Shown here piece by piece: positions 1-7,358 of a stretch of DNA of 64,000 nucleotides (position 1 is the first letter of the stretch; the number at the start of each line of letters is the position of its first letter). The stretch is taken from assembly GCA_002709645.1 (NCBI GenBank), contig PAQG01000006.1:37982-101981 (forward strand), written 5' to 3'. Source of the DNA: Acidimicrobiaceae bacterium (lineage in GTDB: Bacteria > Actinomycetota > Acidimicrobiia > Acidimicrobiales > UBA8592). The notes beneath the pieces are model-generated. The model was not told where the DNA came from. It saw nothing but the letters and a program-made list of their open reading frames with translations, and ran no database searches. The position numbers and the translations under genes were made by a program.

Positions 1-810
1 ACAGTAATCATTGATGAACCCGCAAACCGAATCCGAAGATTTACACTAAATCGACCTGAAAAACGAAATGCGCTAAATAATGAGATCCGAAATGAACTCT
101 TTGATGGACTTCGGAAAGGAGATCAAGATAAAGAGATCTCTGTGATGATAATTCGCGGCTCAGGTGAAGCATTTTCGGCGGGATATGACCTTTCCCAACC
201 AAATGACGCTGTTGAACGGTCAATAGCGAAAACTGATGGATGGTGGTCTAGGCACGTCGTAAATAACTGGTTTGAAATATGGGATATGTCAACTCCTGTC
301 ATCGCACAAGTCCATGGTTGGTGTCTCGCTGGCGGAACTGAGTTAGCTAATGCTTGCGACCTTATATACGTTGCTGAAGACGCTAAGATCGGTTATCCAC
401 CTGTTCGATTAATGTCTCCACCTGATATGCAGTGGCAAACATGGATGATGGGTCTTCGCCGGGGTATGGAGGCTCTACTTACCGGAGATCATATGACAGG
501 TATTGAAGCCGTGACATCAGGAATGGCTAATCGTTCATTTCCAGAAGCCAAACTAGATTCCGAAGTACTACAAATAGCTACTCGAATATCAAAAATACCA
601 AACGACCTTCTCGCTCTAAATAAACGTGCCGCCCACCGTGCAATGGAAGCTGCAGGTATTAGAAATGGGATCCGATCTACTGCTGATATTCAAGCTCTTG
701 GATTCCACCAGCGTTCATCGAAAGAGTATATGGGACAACTCGGAAAACGAGATTTAAAAGATAGTCTGAGTGAACGCGACCGTGATTTTGGTGATTACCG
801 AGAAGAATAG
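1..810 (+). CDS. Enoyl-CoA hydratase/isomerase family protein, 5' end outside window
   Basis: Crotonase-fold protein acting on acyl-CoA thioesters. The ORF track starts it at base 142, but the frame is open back to base 1 and encodes LNRPEKRNALN, the usual first strand and helix of the family, so the true start lies upstream of the window. The oxyanion-hole segments are visible as SGEAFSAGYDL and the glycine-rich HGWCLAGGTELANACDL. Hydratase, isomerase or hydrolase activity cannot be told apart: the position after CLAGG is T-E, so at least one glutamate usual in hydratases may be present. The C-terminal 60 residues are charged and end in DYREE. A 165-base gap with a separate regulatory region follows, so it is probably not co-transcribed with the liv operon. 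Confidence 0.9.
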   Translation, partial: TVIIDEPANRIRRFTLNRPEKRNALNNEIRNELFDGLRKGDQDKEISVMIIRGSGEAFSAGYDLSQPNDAVERSIAKTDGWWSRHVVNNWFEIWDMSTPVIAQVHGWCLAGGTELANACDLIYVAEDAKIGYPPVRLMSPPDMQWQTWMMGLRRGMEALLTGDHMTGIEAVTSGMANRSFPEAKLDSEVLQIATRISKIPNDLLALNKRAAHRAMEAAGIRNGIRSTADIQALGFHQRSSKEYMGQLGKRDLKDSLSERDRDFGDYREE

Positions 811-899
811 AAAATCACAAAGTTTACGAAATGATTACTTTTCCCCAAAAATGTCAACTTTTAACTCGGAATCGGTTAGTTTGAACACTGGCTATGAAC

Positions 900-915
900 A
901 GTGACGCTCGTCACA
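900..915. promoter_or_regulatory. CRP/GlxR-like palindromic operator upstream of the liv operon
   Basis: The 16-mer AGTGACGCTCGTCACA is a near-perfect match to the CRP-family half sites TGTGA-N6-TCACA (9 of 10 positions) and contains the perfect inverted repeat GTGACG-CT-CGTCAC. It lies about 60 bases before the TTG start of the substrate-binding protein. In actinobacteria GlxR/Crp proteins bind this type of site. Control of the transport operon by cAMP or a related signal is inference. Confidence 0.5.
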
Positions 916-935
916 GATAAAGTTCATATCTAAGC

Positions 936-953
936 ACCCAACAAAAGTTGGGT
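936..953 (+). promoter_or_regulatory. Leader hairpin before the substrate-binding protein gene
   Basis: ACCCAAC-AAAA-GTTGGGT forms a 7-bp stem with a 4-base loop, followed by only two more T residues, so it is weak as a terminator. It ends 22 bases before the TTG start, just upstream of the purine-rich GGGGGAGG ribosome binding site. It may stabilise the message or act as a mild attenuator; no ligand-binding aptamer is recognisable. Confidence 0.35.
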
Positions 954-975
954 TTGAAATAAAGGGGGAGGACCC

Positions 976-2523
976 TTGAGAAAAAGCAATTTATTAAAGC
1001 TTCTTTCTATTATCTTCGCTTTCGCTCTTATCGCAGGTGCCTGCGGTGGCGACGACGATGATAGTGGAAGTAGCAGTGATAGTAGTGCCTTAGATGACAG
1101 CTCTGAAGCAGAAGAAGAAGCACCTGCAGAAGAAGAAGCATCTGAGGAAGAAGAAGCAGAAGCACCTGCAGAAGAAGAAGCACCTGTAGAAGAAGAAATT
1201 CCATTGGGAGTAGTAGAATGTACTGGTACTGCTGATGACTCAACCATGGGTGATGGTTCTTGTTTATGGGAGTCAATTGTTGATGGTGGCGCAGTAGCTG
1301 CTGATGAAAGTGCTGAGCCTATCCTTATCACGCTGGTGAATATTGAAGGTACCCCTGTTGGTTCCTTCCCAGAAATTCGTGAAGGTGCGGAAGCAGCTGT
1401 TCAGACAATCAACGAAACTATGGGTGGTCTTAATGGGCGTCCATTTGAACTTGATTCCTGTGTACACGGGTTAGATCCAAACGAAGCAACTGCTTGTGCT
1501 AACGAGATTGCCGACGCGCAACCTAACTTGCACATTCAAGGTATTGACTTCTTCAACCCTGTGTTATGGCCAACGCTTGTTGGGGCTGGTCTTCCAGTTC
1601 TGCAAACCGTTCCGATCTTCATTGAGGACTTCGACACCGAAGGTATTCTCTCAACTGAAGGTGGATGTGTTTCTTCATTCCCAACAGCTATGGAATACGC
1701 AGTTGAAACTCTTGAAGCAGATAAGTTTGTAATTATCTACTCAAATACTGCTCCTGGTCTCGTATGTTACGCAGACACTGAAGAGCGTATGATTAAGCAA
1801 CTTGAAAATGAAGGCAAGATCGCTGACGGTGACTGGATTGGTGTCGTAGACGCTTCTGGTGACCCAACAGACAATGATGCTGTTGTTCAGCAAGTTATGG
1901 ACTTCACATCTGGTGCTTCTAATGCCTGGGTATTCTTTGGTATTCAAGCTTCTGACTGTAACGAAATCATGTCAGCTCTAGCCGCTAACGGCTATGAGGG
2001 TGGTATCGCCACTTCTGGTGCTTGCCGTGACGATTCCGTTCTGGCGAACCCAGCTTCTGCTGGCGTTCACTTCGGAAGCAACCTCGGAATTCCAGAGCGT
2101 CCTGATCTGTGGTCTGACTATAAAGTCAAGTACTACGAATGGCGTGAAGCTAGCCTTGACCGTTTCGGTCCTACCGTTCCGCAATCAGCTTTCATGGAAG
2201 TTGCACACGATGTTGTAATTACTGGACTGTTGCAAATGATCATGTTTGGTGCACAAGGTGGGGACGTAGATAATGACCCTGCTGGTTTCATTGACTTCAT
2301 GGCAACACAATCCAACATGCACCGCGCAGGTTCAGAAACACCACTTAACTGCACAACCAACTCAAGCGAATTCGTTTCAGTTTGTGCAAAGGACATGGGT
2401 TACTATGTCTGGAGTGGACCTGGCGGACAGTTTGAATATGGACCTCTTGGACCTAACAACCTCGACTCTTCAGAACTTATTCTGCGAGCCGCGGAAGGTA
2501 ATCCACGTCCAGCAGCAGGCTGA
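976..2523 (+). CDS. ABC transporter substrate-binding lipoprotein, branched-chain amino acid type (LivJ/LivK-like)
   Basis: Extracytoplasmic binding protein feeding the permease encoded next. The start is a TTG preceded by GGGGGAGGA, and it opens directly onto a lipoprotein signal: basic MRK, a hydrophobic stretch, then LIAGAC with the lipid-modified Cys at residue 23. A very acidic Ser/Asp then Glu/Ala/Pro linker (about residues 25-75) tethers the periplasmic-binding fold. Type 1 binding-fold features follow: ITLVNIEGTPVGSFPEIREGAEAAVQTINE and GGLNGRPFELDSC. At 515 residues it is longer than E. coli LivJ (about 370), partly because of the linker and extra cysteines (several CxxD-like pairs, possible disulfides). 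The substrate may be amino acids, amides or other organic acids; the family is broad. Confidence 0.9.
   Translation: MRKSNLLKLLSIIFAFALIAGACGGDDDDSGSSSDSSALDDSSEAEEEAPAEEEASEEEEAEAPAEEEAPVEEEIPLGVVECTGTADDSTMGDGSCLWESIVDGGAVAADESAEPILITLVNIEGTPVGSFPEIREGAEAAVQTINETMGGLNGRPFELDSCVHGLDPNEATACANEIADAQPNLHIQGIDFFNPVLWPTLVGAGLPVLQTVPIFIEDFDTEGILSTEGGCVSSFPTAMEYAVETLEADKFVIIYSNTAPGLVCYADTEERMIKQLENEGKIADGDWIGVVDASGDPTDNDAVVQQVMDFTSGASNAWVFFGIQASDCNEIMSALAANGYEGGIATSGACRDDSVLANPASAGVHFGSNLGIPERPDLWSDYKVKYYEWREASLDRFGPTVPQSAFMEVAHDVVITGLLQMIMFGAQGGDVDNDPAGFIDFMATQSNMHRAGSETPLNCTTNSSEFVSVCAKDMGYYVWSGPGGQFEYGPLGPNNLDSSELILRAAEGNPRPAAG
1105..1197 (+). repeat. In-gene tandem repeat coding for an acidic EEEAPA linker
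   Basis: Imperfect 18-base units of the form GAAGAAGAAGCACCTGCA are repeated and encode EEEAPA/EEEASE. They lie in the surface linker of the lipoprotein between the lipidated Cys and the binding domain. Such repeats are prone to length change. The long serine-rich ORF on the other strand is a shadow of this tract. Confidence 0.8.
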
Positions 2524-2560
2524 TACACGCATAAATTACTTAAATAAGTAAAAAATAGTG

Positions 2561-2597
2561 GCGGCGCAACTGAGAAGTTGCGCCGCTGCTGCTTTTC
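2561..2597 (+). terminator. Intrinsic terminator or attenuator after the substrate-binding protein gene
   Basis: GCGGCGCAACT-GAGA-AGTTGCGCCGC is a perfect 11-bp GC-rich stem closed by a GAGA tetraloop and followed by TGCTGCTTTT. It lies inside the transport operon, between the binding protein and the permease, about 70 bases before the permease start. A partial terminator here would make the binding protein more abundant than the membrane components, as is common in such operons; that role is inference. Confidence 0.8.
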
Positions 2598-2669
2598 CGG
2601 CTATACAATAGTTCGTGTCTATACGGCTCAATATTGCCGGATGCGCTAATAAATTAGGGGGAAATATTA

Positions 2670-4826
2670 ATGTCAGCTTTTCTGGTGGCTTTAATTGCAG
2701 GTATCGGAGCTGGGGCTCTATACGCCATGTTGGGCTCTGGAATCGTTGTCGCGTTCCGTGGTTCAGGAGTAATCAACTTTGGCCATGGGGCTGTAGCTGG
2801 CTATACCGCTTATTCCTTTGATGAACTTAGAGAAAGCGGAAGCCTATATTTACCTTGGTTTGATCCAATTCCAGAGTTTGGTTTCCTCCAAACACTTCGA
2901 ATAAATAACCTCCCCGTTCGAATAGACATTTTCGATAATGTCACCTTGGCAGAGAAACCTAATCTTGCAATTACTTTCATAATATGTCTTCTAATGTCTG
3001 CATTCCTTGGCCTCCTCATGCACTTTCTGGTTTTCAGACCTCTACGGAACTCCCCAACCCTAGGTAAAGTAATTGGCTCTATCGGTGTGTTTCTATATCT
3101 CAGCTCAATGTGCGCTGTTCACTTTGGCGGACAGAATCGCTATGACGAAGGATTCACCGGCTTTAACAGTACTTCTGGTGCTGTCAAAAACTTCCTTGGA
3201 CTCGGTGGGACAATACCAAGATCGAATTTCTGGCTCTTCGGTGCAGCTATAGTAATGTGTGTTGCCGTTTGGGCGCTATACAGGTACTCAAGATTCGGGA
3301 TAGCTACAAGAGCAGCTGACGAAAATGAAAAAGGGGCTGCTCTTCTTGGTTACTCCCCCCAATTTCTCGCTGGTGCTAACTGGGTGCTCGCTTCAGTAAC
3401 GGCTGGTGTCGCCGGAATTCTCTTCCTACACAAAACGCAACCAGCACAAATAGCTTTATTCGTTGTCGGCGGTTTAGGGGCAGCTCTATTCGGAAACCTC
3501 ACTTCTATCCCCGGAGCTACAATGGGTGGACTCATCATCGGTATGATCGCAAGCGGTGGAGTTGAGTTAACTACCAATAGTTGGTGGCCAGAGATAATCC
3601 CAGGTGATGGCGTAAGAAACTTCATGCCGTTGCTAATCATTATTCTGGTCTTGTATTTCCGAGGTGACAAACTCCCTATCCGTGGATCCATCAGCATCGG
3701 AAGGCAACCTCGCGCCCCAACAAGCACCAATGTAATTATTGGAGCTATCGCTGCACTTGGGATAGGTCTTCTCCTATCAAATATCTTCGTATCCAAATGG
3801 GAAGCTGTTCTAACAACAACCATCATCGCTATCGTATTTATGTACAGCCTTACTGTATTAATTGGCTTCTTAGGGCAGATCTCATTAGTCCAATGGACCA
3901 TTTCAGGACTAGCTGCATACGTAATGATTCGACTGATGGCAGATGGAACCAAAATTCGAGAAACAGATTTTGTCACCAATACAGGATGGGGCTGGCCTAC
4001 CGTCCTCGCATTTATTGCTGCCATTGCAGTCGCTGTAATTTTCGGACTCCTTGTAGGACTCCCAGCACTTAGAATTCGTGGCGTACAACTTGCTGTAGTT
4101 ACCATCGCAGCCGTTATCGCAGTTGAAAGCCTTCTCCTAAGAAACCCTCCACTAATGGGTGATGGGTCAGTATCAGTTAACCCAACACCATCCCCTAATT
4201 GGTTTGGCCAATATGTTGGCGGCTTCAACCCCAATACAGCGAGAACAGATTACTGGAAATTCAGTCTCTTTATAATAATAATCGCCGGCTTAATTGGTGT
4301 CGGAGTAGCGAACTTGCGCCGTGGTCAAATAGGTAGACGCTTTCTAGCAATACGGGCTAACGAACGTGCAGCCGCTGCAGCAGGCATAAATGTTGCGAAC
4401 ATGAAACTTCTCGGATTTGGAATTTCATCCGGAATCGCAGCTATCGCCGGCTGCATGCTTGCTTATAAACTTCCAGGGCTCCAAACAGACCAATTTGAGA
4501 TATTCGGTGGTTTGGCACTACTTGCCTTTGCCTATTTAGGAGGAATCACAACTGTTTGGGGTGCCATTGTTGGTGGTTGCCTGATTGCAGGTGGTTTACT
4601 GCCTGAGTTCCTGGGAGTTCACTTCGAATCGGTCGATACTGGTCTTATTAACGCTGTGGGAGCAATCGGTCTAGTCGTAAACGCAAAAGTAACTAACGGA
4701 GAAGGAGTTGCTCTCCTACAAACTGACCTTGCGAAAAATACTTTAGCTGCGTTGCGGCGAGAACCAGATGAAACTGAAGAAGCAGAAGAAAATTCAAATA
4801 ACGACACCGAAGAGGTAACAGCATGA
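2670..4826 (+). CDS. Fused LivH-LivM branched-chain amino acid type permease
   Basis: Membrane pore of the ABC importer. Two permease domains usually made as separate proteins are joined in one 718-residue chain. Residues about 1-340 are LivH-like: the N-terminal GAGALYAMLGSGIVVAFRG and VINFGHGAV signature, then the late GGLGAALFGNLTSIPGA segment. Residues about 350-680 are LivM-like: VLIGFLGQISLVQ, LRIRGVQLAVVT and the coupling-region RAAAAAGINVANMKLLGFGISS. The C-terminal tail (about 690-718) is acidic and cytoplasmic. The start has a good GGGGGAA ribosome site. Its stop overlaps livG by 4 bases (ATGA), so the two are translationally coupled. A frame error does not explain the join: the connecting stretch is itself a plausible loop and transmembrane segment. 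Confidence 0.92.
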   Translation: MSAFLVALIAGIGAGALYAMLGSGIVVAFRGSGVINFGHGAVAGYTAYSFDELRESGSLYLPWFDPIPEFGFLQTLRINNLPVRIDIFDNVTLAEKPNLAITFIICLLMSAFLGLLMHFLVFRPLRNSPTLGKVIGSIGVFLYLSSMCAVHFGGQNRYDEGFTGFNSTSGAVKNFLGLGGTIPRSNFWLFGAAIVMCVAVWALYRYSRFGIATRAADENEKGAALLGYSPQFLAGANWVLASVTAGVAGILFLHKTQPAQIALFVVGGLGAALFGNLTSIPGATMGGLIIGMIASGGVELTTNSWWPEIIPGDGVRNFMPLLIIILVLYFRGDKLPIRGSISIGRQPRAPTSTNVIIGAIAALGIGLLLSNIFVSKWEAVLTTTIIAIVFMYSLTVLIGFLGQISLVQWTISGLAAYVMIRLMADGTKIRETDFVTNTGWGWPTVLAFIAAIAVAVIFGLLVGLPALRIRGVQLAVVTIAAVIAVESLLLRNPPLMGDGSVSVNPTPSPNWFGQYVGGFNPNTARTDYWKFSLFIIIIAGLIGVGVANLRRGQIGRRFLAIRANERAAAAAGINVANMKLLGFGISSGIAAIAGCMLAYKLPGLQTDQFEIFGGLALLAFAYLGGITTVWGAIVGGCLIAGGLLPEFLGVHFESVDTGLINAVGAIGLVVNAKVTNGEGVALLQTDLAKNTLAALRREPDETEEAEENSNNDTEEVTA

Positions 4827-5647
4827 CGAACATACTGGAAACAAACGACCTGACGGTAACATTTGGAGGGCTTAACGCTTGCGACCACGTTGACCTAGCA
4901 GTACCAACCGGAAAATTCGTTGGGCTAATCGGACCTAATGGTGCTGGAAAAACAACGTTTATTGATGCAATCACTGGATATGTTCCAACCTCAGATGGGA
5001 ACGCTGTATTTGATGGTAACGATATTGGCGAACTTAAGCCACACGAAAGAGCGCAGAGCGGATTGGTACGAACATTCCAATCGCTTGAACTCTTTGAAGA
5101 TCTTACAGTCAGAGATAATCTCCTCGTCGCCGCTTATCCCACACGGTGGTATACATTCATCGCAGACATGTTTCATTTATCTAGACAAGATAAAGAAATT
5201 GAGGAGCGCGTTAATTGGGCACTAAATATTATGGGACTCAACGACGTTAGCGATTCAATGCCAACTGACCTTAGTCATGGACGAAGAAAATTAGTTGGTG
5301 TTGCCAGGGCCTTAGCAGCAAAACCAAAACTTATCCTTCTTGATGAGCCTGCAGCTGGATTGGATACAGCGGAAAGCCAAACTCTCGGTGGACACCTTCG
5401 GGAATTTCTCAACCATGATATGTCTGTATTCCTTATCGACCACGACATGGGCCTAGTCCTCAGCGTATGTGATTTCATATATGTTCTTGACTTTGGCAAG
5501 ATCATCGCATCTGGAACCCCTACAGAAATTAGAGAAAGCGCTGCCGTGAAAGCCGCTTACTTAGGTGAGGAAGCTGGAGAAATCCAGGTCCAAGAAGGTG
5601 AAAGAATGCGAAGCCAACAACATGAGTCAGGGGAAGATAATGACTGA
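4823..5647 (+). CDS. livG: ABC transporter ATP-binding protein, LivG type
   Basis: One of the two ATPases of the importer. Walker A GPNGAGKTT is at about residues 38-46, the Q-loop is in RTFQSLELFEDLTVRDN, and Walker B is LILLDEPAAGLD followed by the switch His in FLIDHDMG. The signature is LSHGRRKLVGVARAL, so the canonical LSGGQ is altered to LSHGR, which is within what LivG proteins show. The start ATG overlaps the permease stop, and the C-terminal 25 codons overlap the annotated upstream extension of livF. The 274-residue length fits LivG (about 255) with a short acidic tail. Confidence 0.93.
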   Translation: MTNILETNDLTVTFGGLNACDHVDLAVPTGKFVGLIGPNGAGKTTFIDAITGYVPTSDGNAVFDGNDIGELKPHERAQSGLVRTFQSLELFEDLTVRDNLLVAAYPTRWYTFIADMFHLSRQDKEIEERVNWALNIMGLNDVSDSMPTDLSHGRRKLVGVARALAAKPKLILLDEPAAGLDTAESQTLGGHLREFLNHDMSVFLIDHDMGLVLSVCDFIYVLDFGKIIASGTPTEIRESAAVKAAYLGEEAGEIQVQEGERMRSQQHESGEDND

Positions 5648-6413
5648 TATAACCACTGAATCATCTTCAAGTGCAAATGGAACTAATCTCGTTGAAGTAA
5701 AAAATCTATCGGCTGGCTATGCAGGTGTTGCAGTAATCAGAGGTGTAAATATCCATGTAGGAAAAGGTGAAGTTGTGGCACTTCTGGGTCCAAATGGTGC
5801 TGGAAAAACTACCACCCTCCTTACTACATCTGGCCTACTCAAAGCACTTGAAGGCTCTGTTACTGTCTTAGGAGAACCATCTAACTTTAGTGCACCTCAC
5901 AAGACAGCACGATTAGGGCTAGCACATGTTCCAGAAGATCGATCTTTATTCTTCGGTTTAACCGTCCAAGAAAATCTTCGTCTTGGTTTAAGAGGGAAAA
6001 GAAGTGAACAGGCTGCTGGATACGAATCAGCACTAGATCTACTCCCCGCACTTCGCCCCCTAATGAATCGTAGAGCCGGTCTTCTCTCTGGTGGTGAGCA
6101 ACAAATGCTAGCAATGGCTAGAGCTTTAGTATCAAATCCGAAAGTACTTCTCGTAGATGAAATGAGTCTAGGCTTGGCCCCAATTATCGTTGAACGACTT
6201 CTGCCTATTGTTCGAAATATCGCCAATGAAACAGGTGCAGGGGTTCTAATAGTTGAACAGCACGTTCACCTTGCTCTTGAAGTCGCTGACCGAGCTTATG
6301 TCATGAGCCATGGAGAAATTGTTCTTGAGGGAGCTGCAGAAGAACTGAAGCAAAGACAAGATCTCCTTGAAGCTAGCTATCTCGGTGGCGAACTCGATGA
6401 GGAGACAGTATGA
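5640..6413 (+). CDS. livF: ABC transporter ATP-binding protein, LivF type
   Basis: The second ATPase of the importer. Walker A GPNGAGKTTT, signature LSGGEQQMLAMARAL, Walker B VLLVDEMSLGLAP and the switch segment VEQHVHLAL are all intact. The ORF track begins at 5565, but the ATG at 5640 has GGGGA just upstream, overlaps the livG stop by a few bases and gives 257 residues, close to the usual 235-250. The extra 25 codons upstream lie inside livG and encode a lysine/arginine-rich shadow, so I choose 5640. The E of MSLGLAP replaces the usual DEP, which is standard for LivF proteins. Confidence 0.93.
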   Translation: MTDITTESSSSANGTNLVEVKNLSAGYAGVAVIRGVNIHVGKGEVVALLGPNGAGKTTTLLTTSGLLKALEGSVTVLGEPSNFSAPHKTARLGLAHVPEDRSLFFGLTVQENLRLGLRGKRSEQAAGYESALDLLPALRPLMNRRAGLLSGGEQQMLAMARALVSNPKVLLVDEMSLGLAPIIVERLLPIVRNIANETGAGVLIVEQHVHLALEVADRAYVMSHGEIVLEGAAEELKQRQDLLEASYLGGELDEETV

Positions 6414-7330
6414 ATCACAACCGAATCTTCTCCTATGCACACTTCGCAATGGCAGCGGGATACCTCACTTTCGCCTTGGTAGGCCCTTGGTCAAAAAGAG
6501 GAGACTCTAGTTTCGGGGCATTTAGTAGTGATGGAGGTACAGGATTTGGAACCATCGGAGTAGTACTTGGGGTAATCCTTCTCCTACTTGCAGTTCTGCG
6601 AATTAACGGGCAAAAACAAGTTGTTCCCGGTTTAGGAGTAGAACAGTTAACAGTCATAGTAGGGATTGCAGCATGGCTAAATCTCATATGTTTCATAGTT
6701 GGATGGCTTCCAATCTTTGAAGAAGGAACTGGAAGAAGACGAGGAGTTCCAGGCACTGGATGGGGTGTCGTAGGAGGGTACTTCACTGTTTCACAGATTC
6801 CGTTATTGCTCTCACCAATGACTTTGGGTATTCCAAGCCCCAGTAAGGGAATCAAGGCTATTAAGGAACAAACACGTCAACTGTATTCTGCTATTACCGT
6901 TCTTTGTGGAGTTGGCCTGATTGTTTTCCCATATATGGCATGGGTTAAAAGCGGCTCAGTGGAATTAAGCGCACTCGATGGGAGAAACAATAACCCTACG
7001 GAACCAGATGCAACTTACACGATTCTTACTGATTCAGGGCCACGATTTGGTTATCTCCTTCTAGCCATTGGAGCTGTCATAATTGTGGCGGGTCTAATGC
7101 GTCTCCGCCCTCAAGGACTAGCTGAACCAGGTCCCAATATGCTTTTGTCACACTGTCTTTTGGGTGCTGGCCTATTGACGCTAACGATGCCTTTGGGAAT
7201 TATCATCGCCTGCCTTCAGAGAAGTGGACTAGATATAGGAATTGGTACTTGGCTTACTTTCGCTGCCAGCCTTGTCCTCATCGGATTAGCGATAGGTGAG
7301 AATAAAGCCCGTGACGCTGTTGGCGTCTGA
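6410..7330 (+). CDS. Polytopic membrane protein of unknown function at the end of the liv operon
   Basis: I do not recognise this 306-residue protein. It has about eight hydrophobic segments, including YAHFAMAAGYLTFALVG near the N-terminus, GVVLGVILLLLAVL, LTVIVGIAAWLNLICFIVGW, and four in the C-terminal half, with a soluble loop rich in Asn/Asp/Thr at about 190-210. Its ATG overlaps the livF stop (ATGA), so it is translated with the transporter. That tight coupling suggests a role tied to uptake or to the same signal, but no transport or enzyme motif is visible. It lacks the ABC permease coupling motif, so a third permease domain is unlikely. The gene ends 28 bases before the convergent carboxylase gene. 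Confidence 0.7.
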   Translation: MNHNRIFSYAHFAMAAGYLTFALVGPWSKRGDSSFGAFSSDGGTGFGTIGVVLGVILLLLAVLRINGQKQVVPGLGVEQLTVIVGIAAWLNLICFIVGWLPIFEEGTGRRRGVPGTGWGVVGGYFTVSQIPLLLSPMTLGIPSPSKGIKAIKEQTRQLYSAITVLCGVGLIVFPYMAWVKSGSVELSALDGRNNNPTEPDATYTILTDSGPRFGYLLLAIGAVIIVAGLMRLRPQGLAEPGPNMLLSHCLLGAGLLTLTMPLGIIIACLQRSGLDIGIGTWLTFAASLVLIGLAIGENKARDAVGV

Positions 7331-7358
7331 CCCTTCAGAACTAATAAGCATTAGAAAT

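Noticed and set aside
930-1331. Minus-strand ORF of 133 residues, serine/alanine rich
   Set aside because: It is antisense to the acidic GAAGAAGCA repeat of the lipoprotein gene; the low-complexity composition is a mirror of that repeat.
3350-4234. Minus-strand ORF of 294 residues
   Set aside because: Long shadow inside the fused permease gene, without any recognisable domain or ribosome site.
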